Origin: Platerodrilus igneus
Lineage: Eukaryota; Arthropoda; Insecta; Coleoptera; Lycidae
Direction: 5' to 3'
Length of the DNA: 64,000 nucleotides
Assembly: GCA_036346225.1 (NCBI GenBank)
Contig: JARFIW010000884.1
Location: forward strand, 4,326,501 to 4,390,500
The position numbers were made by a program, and so were the translations under genes. Of this stretch, positions 21,445-31,036 are shown piece after piece; positions within the stretch are counted from its first letter, which is position 1, and every line of letters begins with the position of its first letter. Below the pieces are notes generated by a model, which was not told the DNA's origin, did no database searches, and saw only the letters and a list, made by a program, of their open reading frames with translations.

Positions 21445-22852
21445 TTAATCTACGTCCATATCATCCCCAGAGGTATCTTCGTCGTCTGTTGTACTTTCAT
21501 ATCCAACATTTATTACAATTTGTTCGACAAGTTCTTCGACAATGCCATCCAATTTCGACAATCTTCCTTCTTCTTTAATTATATGGTTAATACAATTAAC
21601 CCAATGCCCTTTATTTATGGCTGCAATTCCTTCATCCAGAAGCACCTTCACGTCGTTAATTTTAAAAGTAAAATTGTTGGTAGCTACATGCTGCTTTACT
21701 CGGGCCCAAATCAGCTCAATTGGATTTAGATTGCAGTGGTATGGGGGTAACCTTAATACAGTTCTGCCAGAGCGTTTTACAATTTCGTCAACAACATAAG
21801 GTGTCGGGTGAGCTAGAGAGTGCTGCTTTACTAAGGCTAATAATTCAACTTTTAATAGCTCTTTGGTAACTTCAATGTGTTTTGCGTTTAACCAATTATC
21901 AATTTGTTCTTTCCGCCAACTTTGATTTGGAACCTTATCGGCTTTGACGCTGTGATAAGGAGCATTATCAAGCACGATTACACTATCATTATCAAGAAGA
22001 GGTAATACACCTTTCAACCAAGTTGTAAACGCTTTACCGTTCATGTCTTCGTGATAATCTCCTAAAACGATAATTATGAACTCAGGGTCCTAAATTGTTT
22101 ATAGTGTTAATACGCTACCTGTTTTTTTAGATTGAAAGTTTAAATATGCACCATTGACAAATCCCATATCACTACCCATGTGCGCAACAATTAATCTCTT
22201 GCCCTTGCCAGAGGGATCTCGTATACCAGTCGATAAACCTTCGATTAATGCCTGCCTTGCTGTTTTTACAGTGGTGTCTTGCCATACCTTGTTCTTTACA
22301 TGTCCAGCATTCAACCACGTTTCATCAGTATAATAAATTCTTTTGCTTCAGCTCTATACTTTTTAATTGCAGTTAAATATTTTCTTCGCCACAACACAAT
22401 TTCAGGTTTTTCAATTAAAATTGTTTTCGGCTACGCTTTCCATATTTAAAACCCATTTCATCATTACCCGATAAAGTGATGTGCGACTGAAGTTTGGTAA
22501 AGAGTCATCATTGTTTATTGCATGTAATACTTTCTCTAAATTTGGTAATTCATTTCTAAAGTAAAATGCATGAACATGCCGTCGAATCGCACATCTTTCA
22601 AATTCTTCAAGTTCGTCGTAGATCGTTGTACGCACTCTTGTAGTCTTTGGCGAGAAAGCAGTACCAGTAGTTTCCATTTCTTTTACAATATTCCACATTG
22701 ATCGAACACCTAAACCCACTTCTAACGCAGTTTGCTTCACAGATTGCGTTTTGGATGCATTTGTGGAATTTTTTAAATATATTATAGGCAATAAGCTTTT
22801 GCCCGCTCATAACATGTTTGCCCTTGGGATGTTTAATAGGTTGGTGATCCAT
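21445..22852 (-). pseudogene. DDE transposase with wide D-E spacing, broken
   Basis: The minus-strand frame begins at the ATG at 22852 (MDHQPIKHPKGKHV), shifts near 22780 into a helix-turn-helix-like segment (SVKQTALEVGLGVRSMWNIV), shifts again near 22410, and has stops near 22095. The catalytic triad is visible: TDETW near 22325, VIVLDNAPYHS near 21970 and LNPIELIW near 21715. A YHEDMNGKAFTTWL segment precedes the second Asp. In the open C-terminal 199 residues, Asp 26 and Glu 110 are separated by 83 residues, against 34-41 in most Tc1/mariner families. I recall an IS630/Tc1/mariner family named Sailor with DD82E spacing; this may be a relative. The C-terminus is acidic. Confidence 0.85.
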
Positions 22853-23253
22853 AATTAAATAAAAGTCTGAAAAGAATTCATTGTTAGTATTATATGCTTA
22901 TCTTTAATGAGACATGCTTACCTTATTATGAAGACACTGGTGTTTTATAGCTCTGACAAGAACTGTTTTGATATTAAATATAAAATTAACACAAATTAAT
23001 AAGGCCGAGCAAAATTTCAAAGGCAAACTAATAACAAAATACAATAAATAACAAAAACGAAAATATGATAGGGCAATAGCAAATGTCAAAATGCCAATTG
23101 ACAATCTGTCTTATAATAAAAATGTTCAAACAACCAACACAAACATACGGGATATTTATACTTGTGTACACTTGGCTCATCCATCCACCAATGAGAATCG
23201 CTAAAATTCAGTCCTATCTTTTTCTTCAGTACCTTCTTAACTGGAATGGAGTA

Positions 23254-23499
23254 TAGAGTTCATTTATTTAACTAACATGCATTTATATAAACATTTGCTT
23301 ACTAGATTTCATATATATAACTAACATGCATTTATATAAACATTTAGCGCCTGAATCTGGGCTTGTATTTATGATATAAAGTTTTGATATGTATTTGCTG
23401 CCTACGTTTTATAATGTTTGATATTTGTGATTCATTTTATGTGTTGTTAAAACTTCATACAGTTGGAGGTCAGCGATTGACAGTATAGACGGCCTTATC
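23254..23499. repeat. Short tandem duplication downstream of the transposon
   Basis: AACTAACATGCATTTATATA followed by AACATTT occurs at about 23269-23295 and 23320-23346, a 51 bp tandem duplication. The remainder to 23499 shows no gene. Confidence 0.65.
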
Positions 23500-23700
23500 G
23501 TATATTGTTGTTGTGCTACACATATGGCGGAGCGATAAAGCCTTTTCGTTTCACCAACATCACTCTCTCGTATCGTTTCACCGACTCAACACCTAATAAC
23601 TATAACCGCGAGTGCATAAGTGCTGCTGCCCGACCAAGTTGCGTCGACCGGTAAACAACACCTATTTTCGCGGGAGTAAATTGGTGAACAACATTGCAAG
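23500..23700 (+). other. CpG-richer exon-like segment with a splice donor
   Basis: In a strongly AT-rich region this stretch is richer in CG dinucleotides (TCGCG, CGTCGACCGG) and ends ATTGCAAG|GTAAGC, a strong donor at 23701. It has no long frame, so it could be an untranslated first exon of a + strand gene or the edge of a repeat. I see no downstream exon. Confidence 0.25.
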
Positions 23701-24053
23701 GTAAGCAAAACATTAATTACGATTTGACCTATGTTACTGTTTTTCGCGCCTTACCTCCAATTGCATACAATTACAGTCCATTTGCTAAGTTTTACGCTTG
23801 TGTACACATGTGTAATTGTTTTATTTCAGCATATTAACCACTTATTGCACTGCATCGCTCATATCTCGGTTTAAACATAATTATATGTTTGTTGTTTTGT
23901 TTATCCTATTATTTAGCCGATGTTCCTATATAATTAACTAGTATCTAAGGTTTGTGATAATTGTTGTAATGTAATTAAATTGAACTTCTGGTATGATCGA
24001 CCATCTCGTACCTTTCGCGTTAGCTTTTATGACTATGTTGGAGATAGTCTTGA
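23701..24053. other. Intergenic, no gene seen
   Basis: AT-rich sequence between the exon-like segment and the left long repeat. Nothing recognised. Confidence 0.5.
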
Positions 24054-24306
24054 TACGTACCTAGACGTAGCCGGAAGAAAAGGAAACACCAGGCTAACTA
24101 CCAACCGCGGAGAGTGAGGGAATTCGCCTACATACTACACAGAAACAAAAAAAACACATCGTCCCCGACTATCTATTAAGAATGAAAATAAATTAAAATT
24201 TCTTGATTCACAGGTACAAAAAAAAAGCATTAAATTTAAGTTATATTTTACAAGTCAAATTTTATAAAGGATCTACAAAAATAATTAAAAAAAAGTGATG
24301 GTTAGA

Positions 24307-24438
24307 TTTTTCAATAACACGTGTGTTAAATTAAAGTATTAAAGGTAGATTTTCTCCATAGCATGTGGGTTAAATTAAAATATTAAAGGAAGGTTTTTCT
24401 CCATAGCAAGTGGGTTAAATTCAAGTATTAAATGTAGA
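24307..24438. repeat. Three-unit minisatellite inside the left repeat
   Basis: Three units of about 41-46 bp built around CATAGCA(T/A)GTGGGTTAAA and TATTAAAGG. The right copy of the repeat has a single unit (about 29018-29058), so the array expanded after the two copies separated or contracted in the other. Confidence 0.75.
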
Positions 24439-24660
24439 CCAAGATGTAGTAAGAATTAAAGAGAGATAACCAGAAGCACTAGCGAAGCTAGCTACTAAAC
24501 ATGGATGGTGAATTGGTTCTACAACCTCAACCGCTGATAAATAAGGATTCTCGATGTACGTAAAAGAAAACGAGTCACATATCTCTATGCGTCGGGATGC
24601 GTATCTTGCAAGCAGCCGGGGGTGAGTCAGCACAGCAACGCCATGGTCGTTAGGGTTCAT
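24421..24660 (-). CDS. Small ORF kept in both long repeats (unknown)
   Basis: A 79-codon minus-strand frame, starting MNPNDHGVAVLTHPRLLARY, with a homologous 81-codon frame at 29036-29281 in the right repeat. Both stay open despite about 15 amino-acid differences. No family recognised and no membrane or signal segment. It may be a chance survivor or part of an element-encoded small protein. Confidence 0.3.
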   Translation of the reverse strand: MNPNDHGVAVLTHPRLLARYASRRIEICDSFSFTYIENPYLSAVEVVEPIHHPCLVASFASASGYLSLILTTSWSTFNT

Positions 24661-24706
24661 TCACCCTGTCATCGTAATTACAACAGCGATCCAAAGAGAA
24701 AAGGCA

Positions 24707-25148
24707 TTATAAATTAAAAGCCGCTATGCTTGCGGCCACGTCCCCAATGTTCCACCCGAAGGTACTACATTGGGTTTAAACGCAAAAATATAAACGTGCT
24801 CCTAATTATTCTACCTTCAAAATTAACGCATCCTAAATAAAAATCTAACAATTGAAACAAAAACTAAAAATAGGGTTTGATTGATGGTATCCCTAGCGTT
24901 GATTTGGAGTGTGCCCGATCAACAAAACACAAACAAAACGAATGGGGAGGGATCTGTAATGTCGGATAGCAGCTGCCAGCTCTGCTTACCGGTGCGACCT
25001 GAAGGGTCGACTTAAAACTATGCAAATCTAGCTAGCTATTTAAAATGGATTCAAATTTTCTAAGAATACGCCAAATATATTACTAGTGAATCCAGCTATT
25101 TTTCCTGCTCTATAAATTTACAAATTCCTCTTCCCTGGTCTAAGTAAA
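24707..25148 (-). mobile_element. Retroposon insertion in the left LTR (LINE/SINE 3' module)
   Basis: 442 bp present only in the left repeat and flanked by 12 bp duplications: AGAGAAAAGGCA at 24695-24706 and AGACAATAGGCA at 25149-25160. The right repeat holds the empty site AGACAAAAGGCA at 29316-29327. About 330 bp match 59632-59995, including CACCCGAAGGTACTACATTG and GTGCGACCTGAAGGGTCG. The target duplication shows it moved by reverse transcription. In the minus orientation it ends with the hairpin CCAATG...CATTGG, GCCGC-type stem and AATTTATAATG. Confidence 0.8.
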
Positions 25149-25160
25149 AGACAATAGGCA

Positions 25161-26567
25161 GCTGGTCCACGGCAACGAACAGGTGGACCCACACAAAAAA
25201 ATAACCCATTTGGCCTCCAGCTAAAAAAAGCTAAAAAGAGAATTTGATTAGAATGGGTACGCGCGGGAAAACTCACCAATACATGGAAGACACCTCTTGG
25301 TTGTCGAACAGAAAAACGTGCATCGTTTTTGCAATACGGTGACGAATAAATGTAGAAAATATTTCGACGTACAAGCTGTAGAATCACATTCAACAATGCT
25401 TCAAACAACACGGAGTCGAACTGCAAATCCTAGCTTATCGAAGCGCGGTAAAACTGGAAAATTCGGCATATATCGGATAGTTCAATACACTATGAAGACG
25501 AATGTTTAGATGGAAAACACATAAAAAGCAATTATACGCTATCGGAAGGTTTAACAAATTGAAGGTTACCTAAAACAGGGCATAGACTATTTAATTATAG
25601 CATAAACTTCGAAATAAATAAGTTCAAAATGAAAATTTGTAGAAAGCGTATTTATTATTAATTATGTTGAAGGATTTAACAGATTTATGGTAAAACGGGC
25701 TTATAAAGTAACAAGTAAACTATGTAGGGGATTGTTGAAGAATTTAAGGATTGAAACGGAGTTTATTCGAACGAGTAATGAATGAACAAGGGGGAAAATA
25801 GAATAACAAAACAAAACAAAAAGAAAACAGAAAAAGGAAAAAAAGAAACACCCCAAAATAAAAAAGAAGAATTCTTGTCCGGTTCGAAGGTCCAATAATA
25901 AAAAAGAGAAAAAAAAGAAGGAAAGAAGGGAAGCAAGCAACGAGGATTAAGATGGAACGGCATTGACACTGAAAAAGTCATCGGAGGACGAATATTTCTA
26001 GTGAAGAAGCAGTAAAGTCTTCAACCTCGAGAGAAGAAATTGGTTTCTTGCAAAAAAACCAAAGTAAGAAAAGGAACGAGGAAAAAAACCGACAATACAA
26101 GCCCAAACGGGACCAAAAGGTCAAACCTCAAGTAGACAAACGGACAACAAGGGAGAACGAGAGGAAGAGAGGAGAAACGCTGGTAGAATGAAACGGTGTA
26201 CTACAAACTGCGGAAAGGACTAGAAGTATTACAGTTATGAACGAAAACAACATTGGCTGTAGGAGTATTCACCTTAGGAAAAGGAGTAGAACCAGGTAGA
26301 ATTTCATCAACCGTACAAGAACAGACAGCGCAAATAGCACTTTGTCAGCATGAGAAAAATGAGTAAGAAGAGGTAACGTTTCATCAACGTAAATGCATAC
26401 AACAGTGCAAATACAAGGAGATAAATTCAGAAAGGAACTTTCATACATTAGATCAACAGAAAGGAAAATCAGTAAGACGCATCACAGTAGATCAACAACA
26501 GACAATAAATTCAGCCACAATAGGAACTGATTCGCTTACCAATAGTATGATAAACAGAAACAGGAAT
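25161..26567. other. Rest of left repeat and purine-rich internal region
   Basis: To 25800 this is long-repeat sequence. From 25801 to 26567 it is a strongly purine-rich, non-coding internal part of the Gag-only element, lying downstream of gag on the minus strand. Open frames here only reflect the base bias. Confidence 0.5.
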
Positions 26568-26897
26568 CAGGTAAAACTCTGACGATGACAGCAACAGGCA
26601 TCACAGCTACGGATTCCCTAATTTCAACAGGACCTTTGCTGACTAAATTAGAAGTTATCGTCACTTTAGCTACAGCTGTTATTGTAGGTACGGCAGCAAT
26701 TTCTTAACTAGAATCATTTAAGACAGCAGGAACAGGTAAAATTTTGACGAAAGCAGCAACAGGCATTAACGGTACAGGTCCATGGACTTCAACAGGACCT
26801 TCGCTGACTAAATTAGAAGTTATCGTCACTTCTGCGACATTCGTGCTTGCAGACACGACAGGAATCTCTTGGGTAGAATCATTTAAGAAAGCAGGAA
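26568..26897. repeat. 165 bp tandem duplication
   Basis: Units at 26568-26732 and 26733-26897 share CAGGTAAAA, TCAACAGGACCTT and GACTAAATTAGAAGTTATCG followed by TCAC. Divergence is moderate. It lies just past the gag C-terminus of the LTR element. Confidence 0.8.
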
Positions 26898-27902
26898 CAA
26901 ACTTTGAGAAGTTAGCTGCAAGTCACTAATTCGAAGTACGGATTTCAATGGTGGTGGAGGCACAGTCTGGGGTGTGAGTGAAAAAGTAGGGCGAGCAGAA
27001 GAAGGAATAGAATAGGAGGTAGAACTAGAAACGGAAGAAATCTTGTTCGAAGTTATATTTGCCGAAGAAGAGTATGCTTTGATAGTAGGAGACGGATTAC
27101 CTGGATGGGAAACAGAAGAGAGCGTAAAGTAAGAAGCAGAAGAAGTTTGGCTCTTAGAGCTGAGAACAGAATTGGAAGTATAATTCAAAGACCTAATAGT
27201 AGTAGGATGACAGTGTGGACAGTTGCGGCGAGAAACTCCCTTATTTCCGCAACCATAACAGTGGAGTACTTGATGACGAGTACTACGTGCCAAAACATAA
27301 CCAGGTTTGTCGCAATTAAAGCAGATAACCTAACGAGTAGAAGCAGAACTAGGAAGAAGAACAGTAGAACGTACGGAAGAAGTATCGGATCTACCCGTAG
27401 GCGTAGGAGAAATCTTAACAACTCGGTCATTTGAAGCAAAAGTATTTTTCTCTGTTGTAGCAAACTTATAAGCAAAATCGGGGGATTCAAAATGTTGAAT
27501 CAGTAAATTGGACGACTTCCAATCAGAAAACCTATGCCGATTACCACGATACCAAAGCAACGCTTTAGTCTCAAACAAGTCCACTGCAGACTCAAATAAC
27601 TGCTATTTTGACGCATGTTGAGTTCGTCGGAGTTCTTCGACCCGTCTCAAAAAATCATGTACGATAAGAGTGTTTGGGTCACCAGAAAATTTTAAATTCC
27701 ACTCCCACACAGGAAGACCTTGGTAGAAAACCGAAAAAGAAGTAGCGATTGACTTGGGCACTACAGCAGGGGTTGATTCCGGTTCAGCAGTAACAGTTTG
27801 TTGGTTGTGACTAGGTGATATGGAATTATCGGCCAGAATCTTCGCCGGTTCCAACTTCAGACATTCGTTCTTTAACTCTTGTAAGAAGTGGACGGTAGAC
27901 AA
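26883..27902 (-). pseudogene. gag: Gag polyprotein, two in-frame TAG codons
   Basis: One uninterrupted register of 340 codons from the ATG at 27902 to the stop at 26883, broken only by TAG at 27605-27603 and TAG at 27332-27330. The capsid part has WNLKFSGDPNTLIVHDFLRR near residues 72-91 and FETKALLWYRGNRHRFSDW after the first TAG, the classic Gag capsid pattern. After the second TAG come zinc-knuckle motifs CFNCDKPGY and CYGCGNKGVSRRNCPHCH, then a Ser/Thr/Pro-rich tail. It would package element RNA. No pol follows. Both lesions are TAG, so suppression is conceivable, but decay is the simpler reading. Confidence 0.8.
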
Positions 27903-28735
27903 ATGGATTCTTTAAAATGGATCAAGATTACGAAGCAAAGCGGACAATTGAACATCTTCACTAAAAGAATCATAGTTCCCAAACAGGCCTGTCATACACG
28001 CGAAATAGTTAGTAATGCTTTCGGATGACGTCTGTCGTCTCTTACAGATCATATTAAACACCACCAACCTACGATCAGTCATTTTTAGTAAAAGTAAAAA
28101 AGAAATTAGGAGAAAGTAACTAAGTAAAGGCTAACCGTAACTCGATAAAAGCTCAAAAAAGAATTATTGCTAATACAGGACAATTTAAAACATATCCGAC
28201 GGATAAACTCCAGGAACACGAATAAGAGCTAAGCAACAAAATAAAAATTAGAACAGAGCTGTAGAATAAATGAAAAATGGGAAAAAGAAACCGACTCTAG
28301 ACTTGACGGGAGGAACAAAATGTACAGAGTGGGAAGGAAAGAAAAAAGAAAAATCTTGGGCGCCAGCGTTTTCAATGGACTAAGATTATTTGCAAAAACA
28401 CAAGTCCAATAATCTGAAATTAACCAACCGATAATATTGGGCGGTTAGGAACGAAAACAAAACTACAATTTAAGAAGATCGAACCCGCACCAGAAATAAC
28501 GGAAAGAAATAAATACTAGTTCGAGCGTAAGGGAAGAAAACATAAGTAGTATCAGGCCGAGAAGCAAAACAAAAATTGGGGCAGAAATAAAGCGAAACAA
28601 AATCGAAGCAAACGCTAACCATAGCCAAAATCGAAGCAAAAGTTAAGCCAACGTTACACAAAACAAAATCGGGGCACAAAAAAATATTAACTAAAACAAA
28701 TACGCAGCCCCACGCCATGGCGTCAGAAATTATGC
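27903..28735. other. Leader of the Gag-only element
   Basis: Non-coding on the minus strand between the right repeat and gag. A TGGCGTGGGGC-like sequence (minus, near 28719-28709) could be a primer-binding site, but it is about 20 bp inside the repeat edge and I do not trust it. Confidence 0.35.
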
Positions 28736-29974
28736 TACGTACCTAGACGTAGCCGGAAGAAAAGAAAACACCAGGTTAACTACCAACCACTGAGAGTGGG
28801 GGGATTCGCCTACATACCAAACAGAAACAAAAAAAAACATCGCCCACGACTATCTATTAACAATGAAACTAAATTAAAATTTCTTGATTCACAGGTACAA
28901 AGAAAAGTATTAAATTTAAGTTATATTTTACAGAACAAATTTTAGAAAGGATTCACGAAGTGCGCATTTCGTAGCTAACAGGTAATAAAAATAATTAAAA
29001 AAAGGGATGCTTAGATTTTTTCAATAGCACGTGTGTTAAATTAAAGTATTAAAGGTAAACCAAGGTGTAGTAAGAATTAAAGAGAGATAACCAGAAGCAC
29101 TAGCGAAGCTATCTTTTAAACATGGATGGTGAACTGGTTTCACCACATCAACCGCTGATAAATAAGGATCCTCGATGTACGTAAAAGAAAACGAGTCACA
29201 AACCTCTATGCGCCGGGATGCGTATCCTGCAAGCAGCCGGGGGTGAGTCAGCACAGCAACGCTATGGTCGTCAGGGTTCATTCACCCTGCTATCGTAATT
29301 ACAGCAGCGATCCAAAGACAAAAGGCAGCTGGGCCACGGCAACGAACAGTTGGGCCTACACAAAGAAAAACCCACTTAGCCTCCAGCTAAAAAAAGCTAA
29401 AAAGAAAATCTGATTAGAATGGGTACGCGTGGGAAAACTCACCAAATACATGCAAGACGCCTCCTGTTGTCGAACAAAAGAGCGTGAATCGCTTTTGCAA
29501 TACGGTGACGAATAAATATAGAAAATATTTCAATGTACAAGCTGTAGAATCACATTCAACAATGCTTCAAACAATACGGAATCGAACTGCAAATCCTAGC
29601 TTATCGAAGCGCGGTAAAACTGGAAAACCCGGCTTATATCGGATAGTTCAATACACTATGTAGACGAATGTTTAGATGAAAAATACATAAGAAACAATTA
29701 TACGCTATCGGAAGGTTTAACAAATTGAAGGTTACTTAAAACAAGGCATAGACTATTTAATTATAGCATAAAATTGTCGTTTCGAAATAAATAAGTTCAA
29801 AATGAAAATTTGTAGAAAGCGTATTTGTTATTAATTATGTTGAAGTATTTAACAGATTTTTGGTAAAACCGGCTTATGAAGTAACAAGTGAACTATATAG
29901 GGGGTTGTTGAAGAACTTAAGGATTGAAACGGAGTTTATTCGAATGGGTAATGAATGAACAAGGGAGAAAAATA
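28736..29974 (-). repeat. Long terminal repeat, right copy
   Basis: About 1.24 kb, starting CTACGTACCTAGACGTAGCC and ending near AACAAGGGAGAAAAATAAGG. It is the uninterrupted counterpart of 24054-25800 and contains the empty site for the 442 bp retroposon. A 30 bp segment around 28958-28985 (TTCACGAAGTGCGCATTTCG) is absent from the left copy. Confidence 0.85.
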
Positions 29975-30945
29975 AGGTAATTAATTTATACGCGAAATAA
30001 ACGTAACAGTCTATTTAATAATAAGTGTCTTTTTAACCATGTGCAATCATACCATAAGTTCATTTCAACGATTCATGTCGTCTTGTCAATGCACTTGTAG
30101 TTGTACTCTTGCAAAAAATAAAAAGTCGTTTAGCCTTTGTAAAATATTTTGTAACACGGGCTAGGAACTGTTAATGCATGTATGTGGGCGCGTGTGATCG
30201 AGCCTTATTGAATATTACTAACATTTTATATCCGTGCGATGAGGAACATTGGTAGTCAAGGCACTTTTACTTTCCTGGTGTTCCCTCTCTTTCAACTTTA
30301 GCTGGGTAGTATTAGTTATCCGACCTCAGTACCTGTTAGAAAAGACTAGCTGACCTACAATAACATTTCTTCAGTTGACCTGTGTGGTATGGCTGGATAA
30401 CAGTTGACATCCCGTCAATTTCAGTGTTAGTGATCTGGGTACTTGTACGTTACCCGTCCTTGTGGAGATGTGCCAAATGTAGTTGAAAGTTTGAGGGCGG
30501 TTTGGGGTTTTCTCTGCCGTGCTCTTTCCCCAATCGCCCAGGTTGAGTACGGCACTGTTTGCTTTAAATATCATTTTTCTATGCTTTCATGCGAATGACG
30601 TATTTAGTGGTTATTGTTTTGATTAGAAGTCAAGTTAGGTAAATGCTGTAGTTTTATTTCAAACCTCCCTGCCTTAACGCCATCTTCCCAGTGTGAATTT
30701 GGGTTACATTATAACAACACAACGTGGGTGTCGTCGGGCCACTGCCATTAGATGCTAGAACATGGAGCCCGGTGTACCGTTTATAGAAGGTGTTTGGGTC
30801 AGCCTTCAGGTCGGTTACATTACAATATTGACGCATTTTTGTAATAAAGTATTCAACTACCAACAATATTTGCACCGACATCGTTTTGATCTAAGAAAAT
30901 CTAGCCGGGAATCTACTAAGAAACTCAATGAAGTACTCCCTCTCT
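29975..30945. other. Intergenic, no gene seen
   Basis: No family-level signal. Short open frames on both strands have no supporting features. Confidence 0.5.
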
Positions 30946-31036
30946 ACATTTGATTTTCCAATGCTCGACCCGAAAGAAACTAATTTCTTTACTTGAAAAT
31001 TTTGAATTTTGCCGAATCCCTGCTGCTCAAAGCAAG
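30946..31036 (-). repeat. SINE 3'-end fragment fused to the LINE
   Basis: ACATTTGATTTTCCAATGCT, GACCCGAA, then TTTTGAATTTTGCCGAATCC and CAAAGCAAG match the 3' part of the full SINE at 45035-45329. Homology ends exactly where the LINE sequence begins. Confidence 0.75.

Larger units (their letters stand above)
20570..23253 (-). mobile_element. IS630/Tc1/mariner-superfamily transposon, 2.68 kb
   Basis: A 24 bp perfect terminal inverted repeat (TACTCCATTCCAGTTAAGAA plus GGTA) occupies 20570-20593 and, inverted, 23230-23253. It is flanked on both sides by TA (20568-20569 and 23254-23255), the target duplication of this superfamily. The inside carries a minus-strand transposase pseudogene at 21445-22852 and a small foldback element at 20960-21088. 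The rest of the interior is non-coding. Confidence 0.9.
24054..25800 (-). repeat. Long terminal repeat, left copy (with insertion)
   Basis: Begins TACGTACCTAGACGTAGCCG and ends near AATGAACAAGGGGGAAAATA. It matches 28736-29974 along its whole length except for a 442 bp insertion at 24707-25148 and an expansion of a 45 bp unit at 24307-24438. Confidence 0.85.
24054..29974 (-). mobile_element. LTR-type element encoding only Gag
   Basis: Long direct repeats at 24054-25800 and 28736-29974 flank an internal region of about 2.9 kb. The only recognisable product is a minus-strand Gag (27902-26883); there is no protease, reverse transcriptase or integrase. This layout resembles non-autonomous terminal-repeat retrotransposons with a Gag domain. 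I cannot place TG...CA ends or a primer-binding site with certainty: the left repeat appears cut at 24054 relative to what might be the true LTR end. Confidence 0.7.

Noticed and set aside
25701..25981. Phe-rich minus-strand frames
   Set aside because: Result of purine-rich DNA on the + strand inside the LTR element.
27105..27490. Open frames opposite and beside gag (+27105-27434, -27490-27185)
   Set aside because: Shadows of the gag register, which alone carries the capsid and zinc-knuckle motifs.
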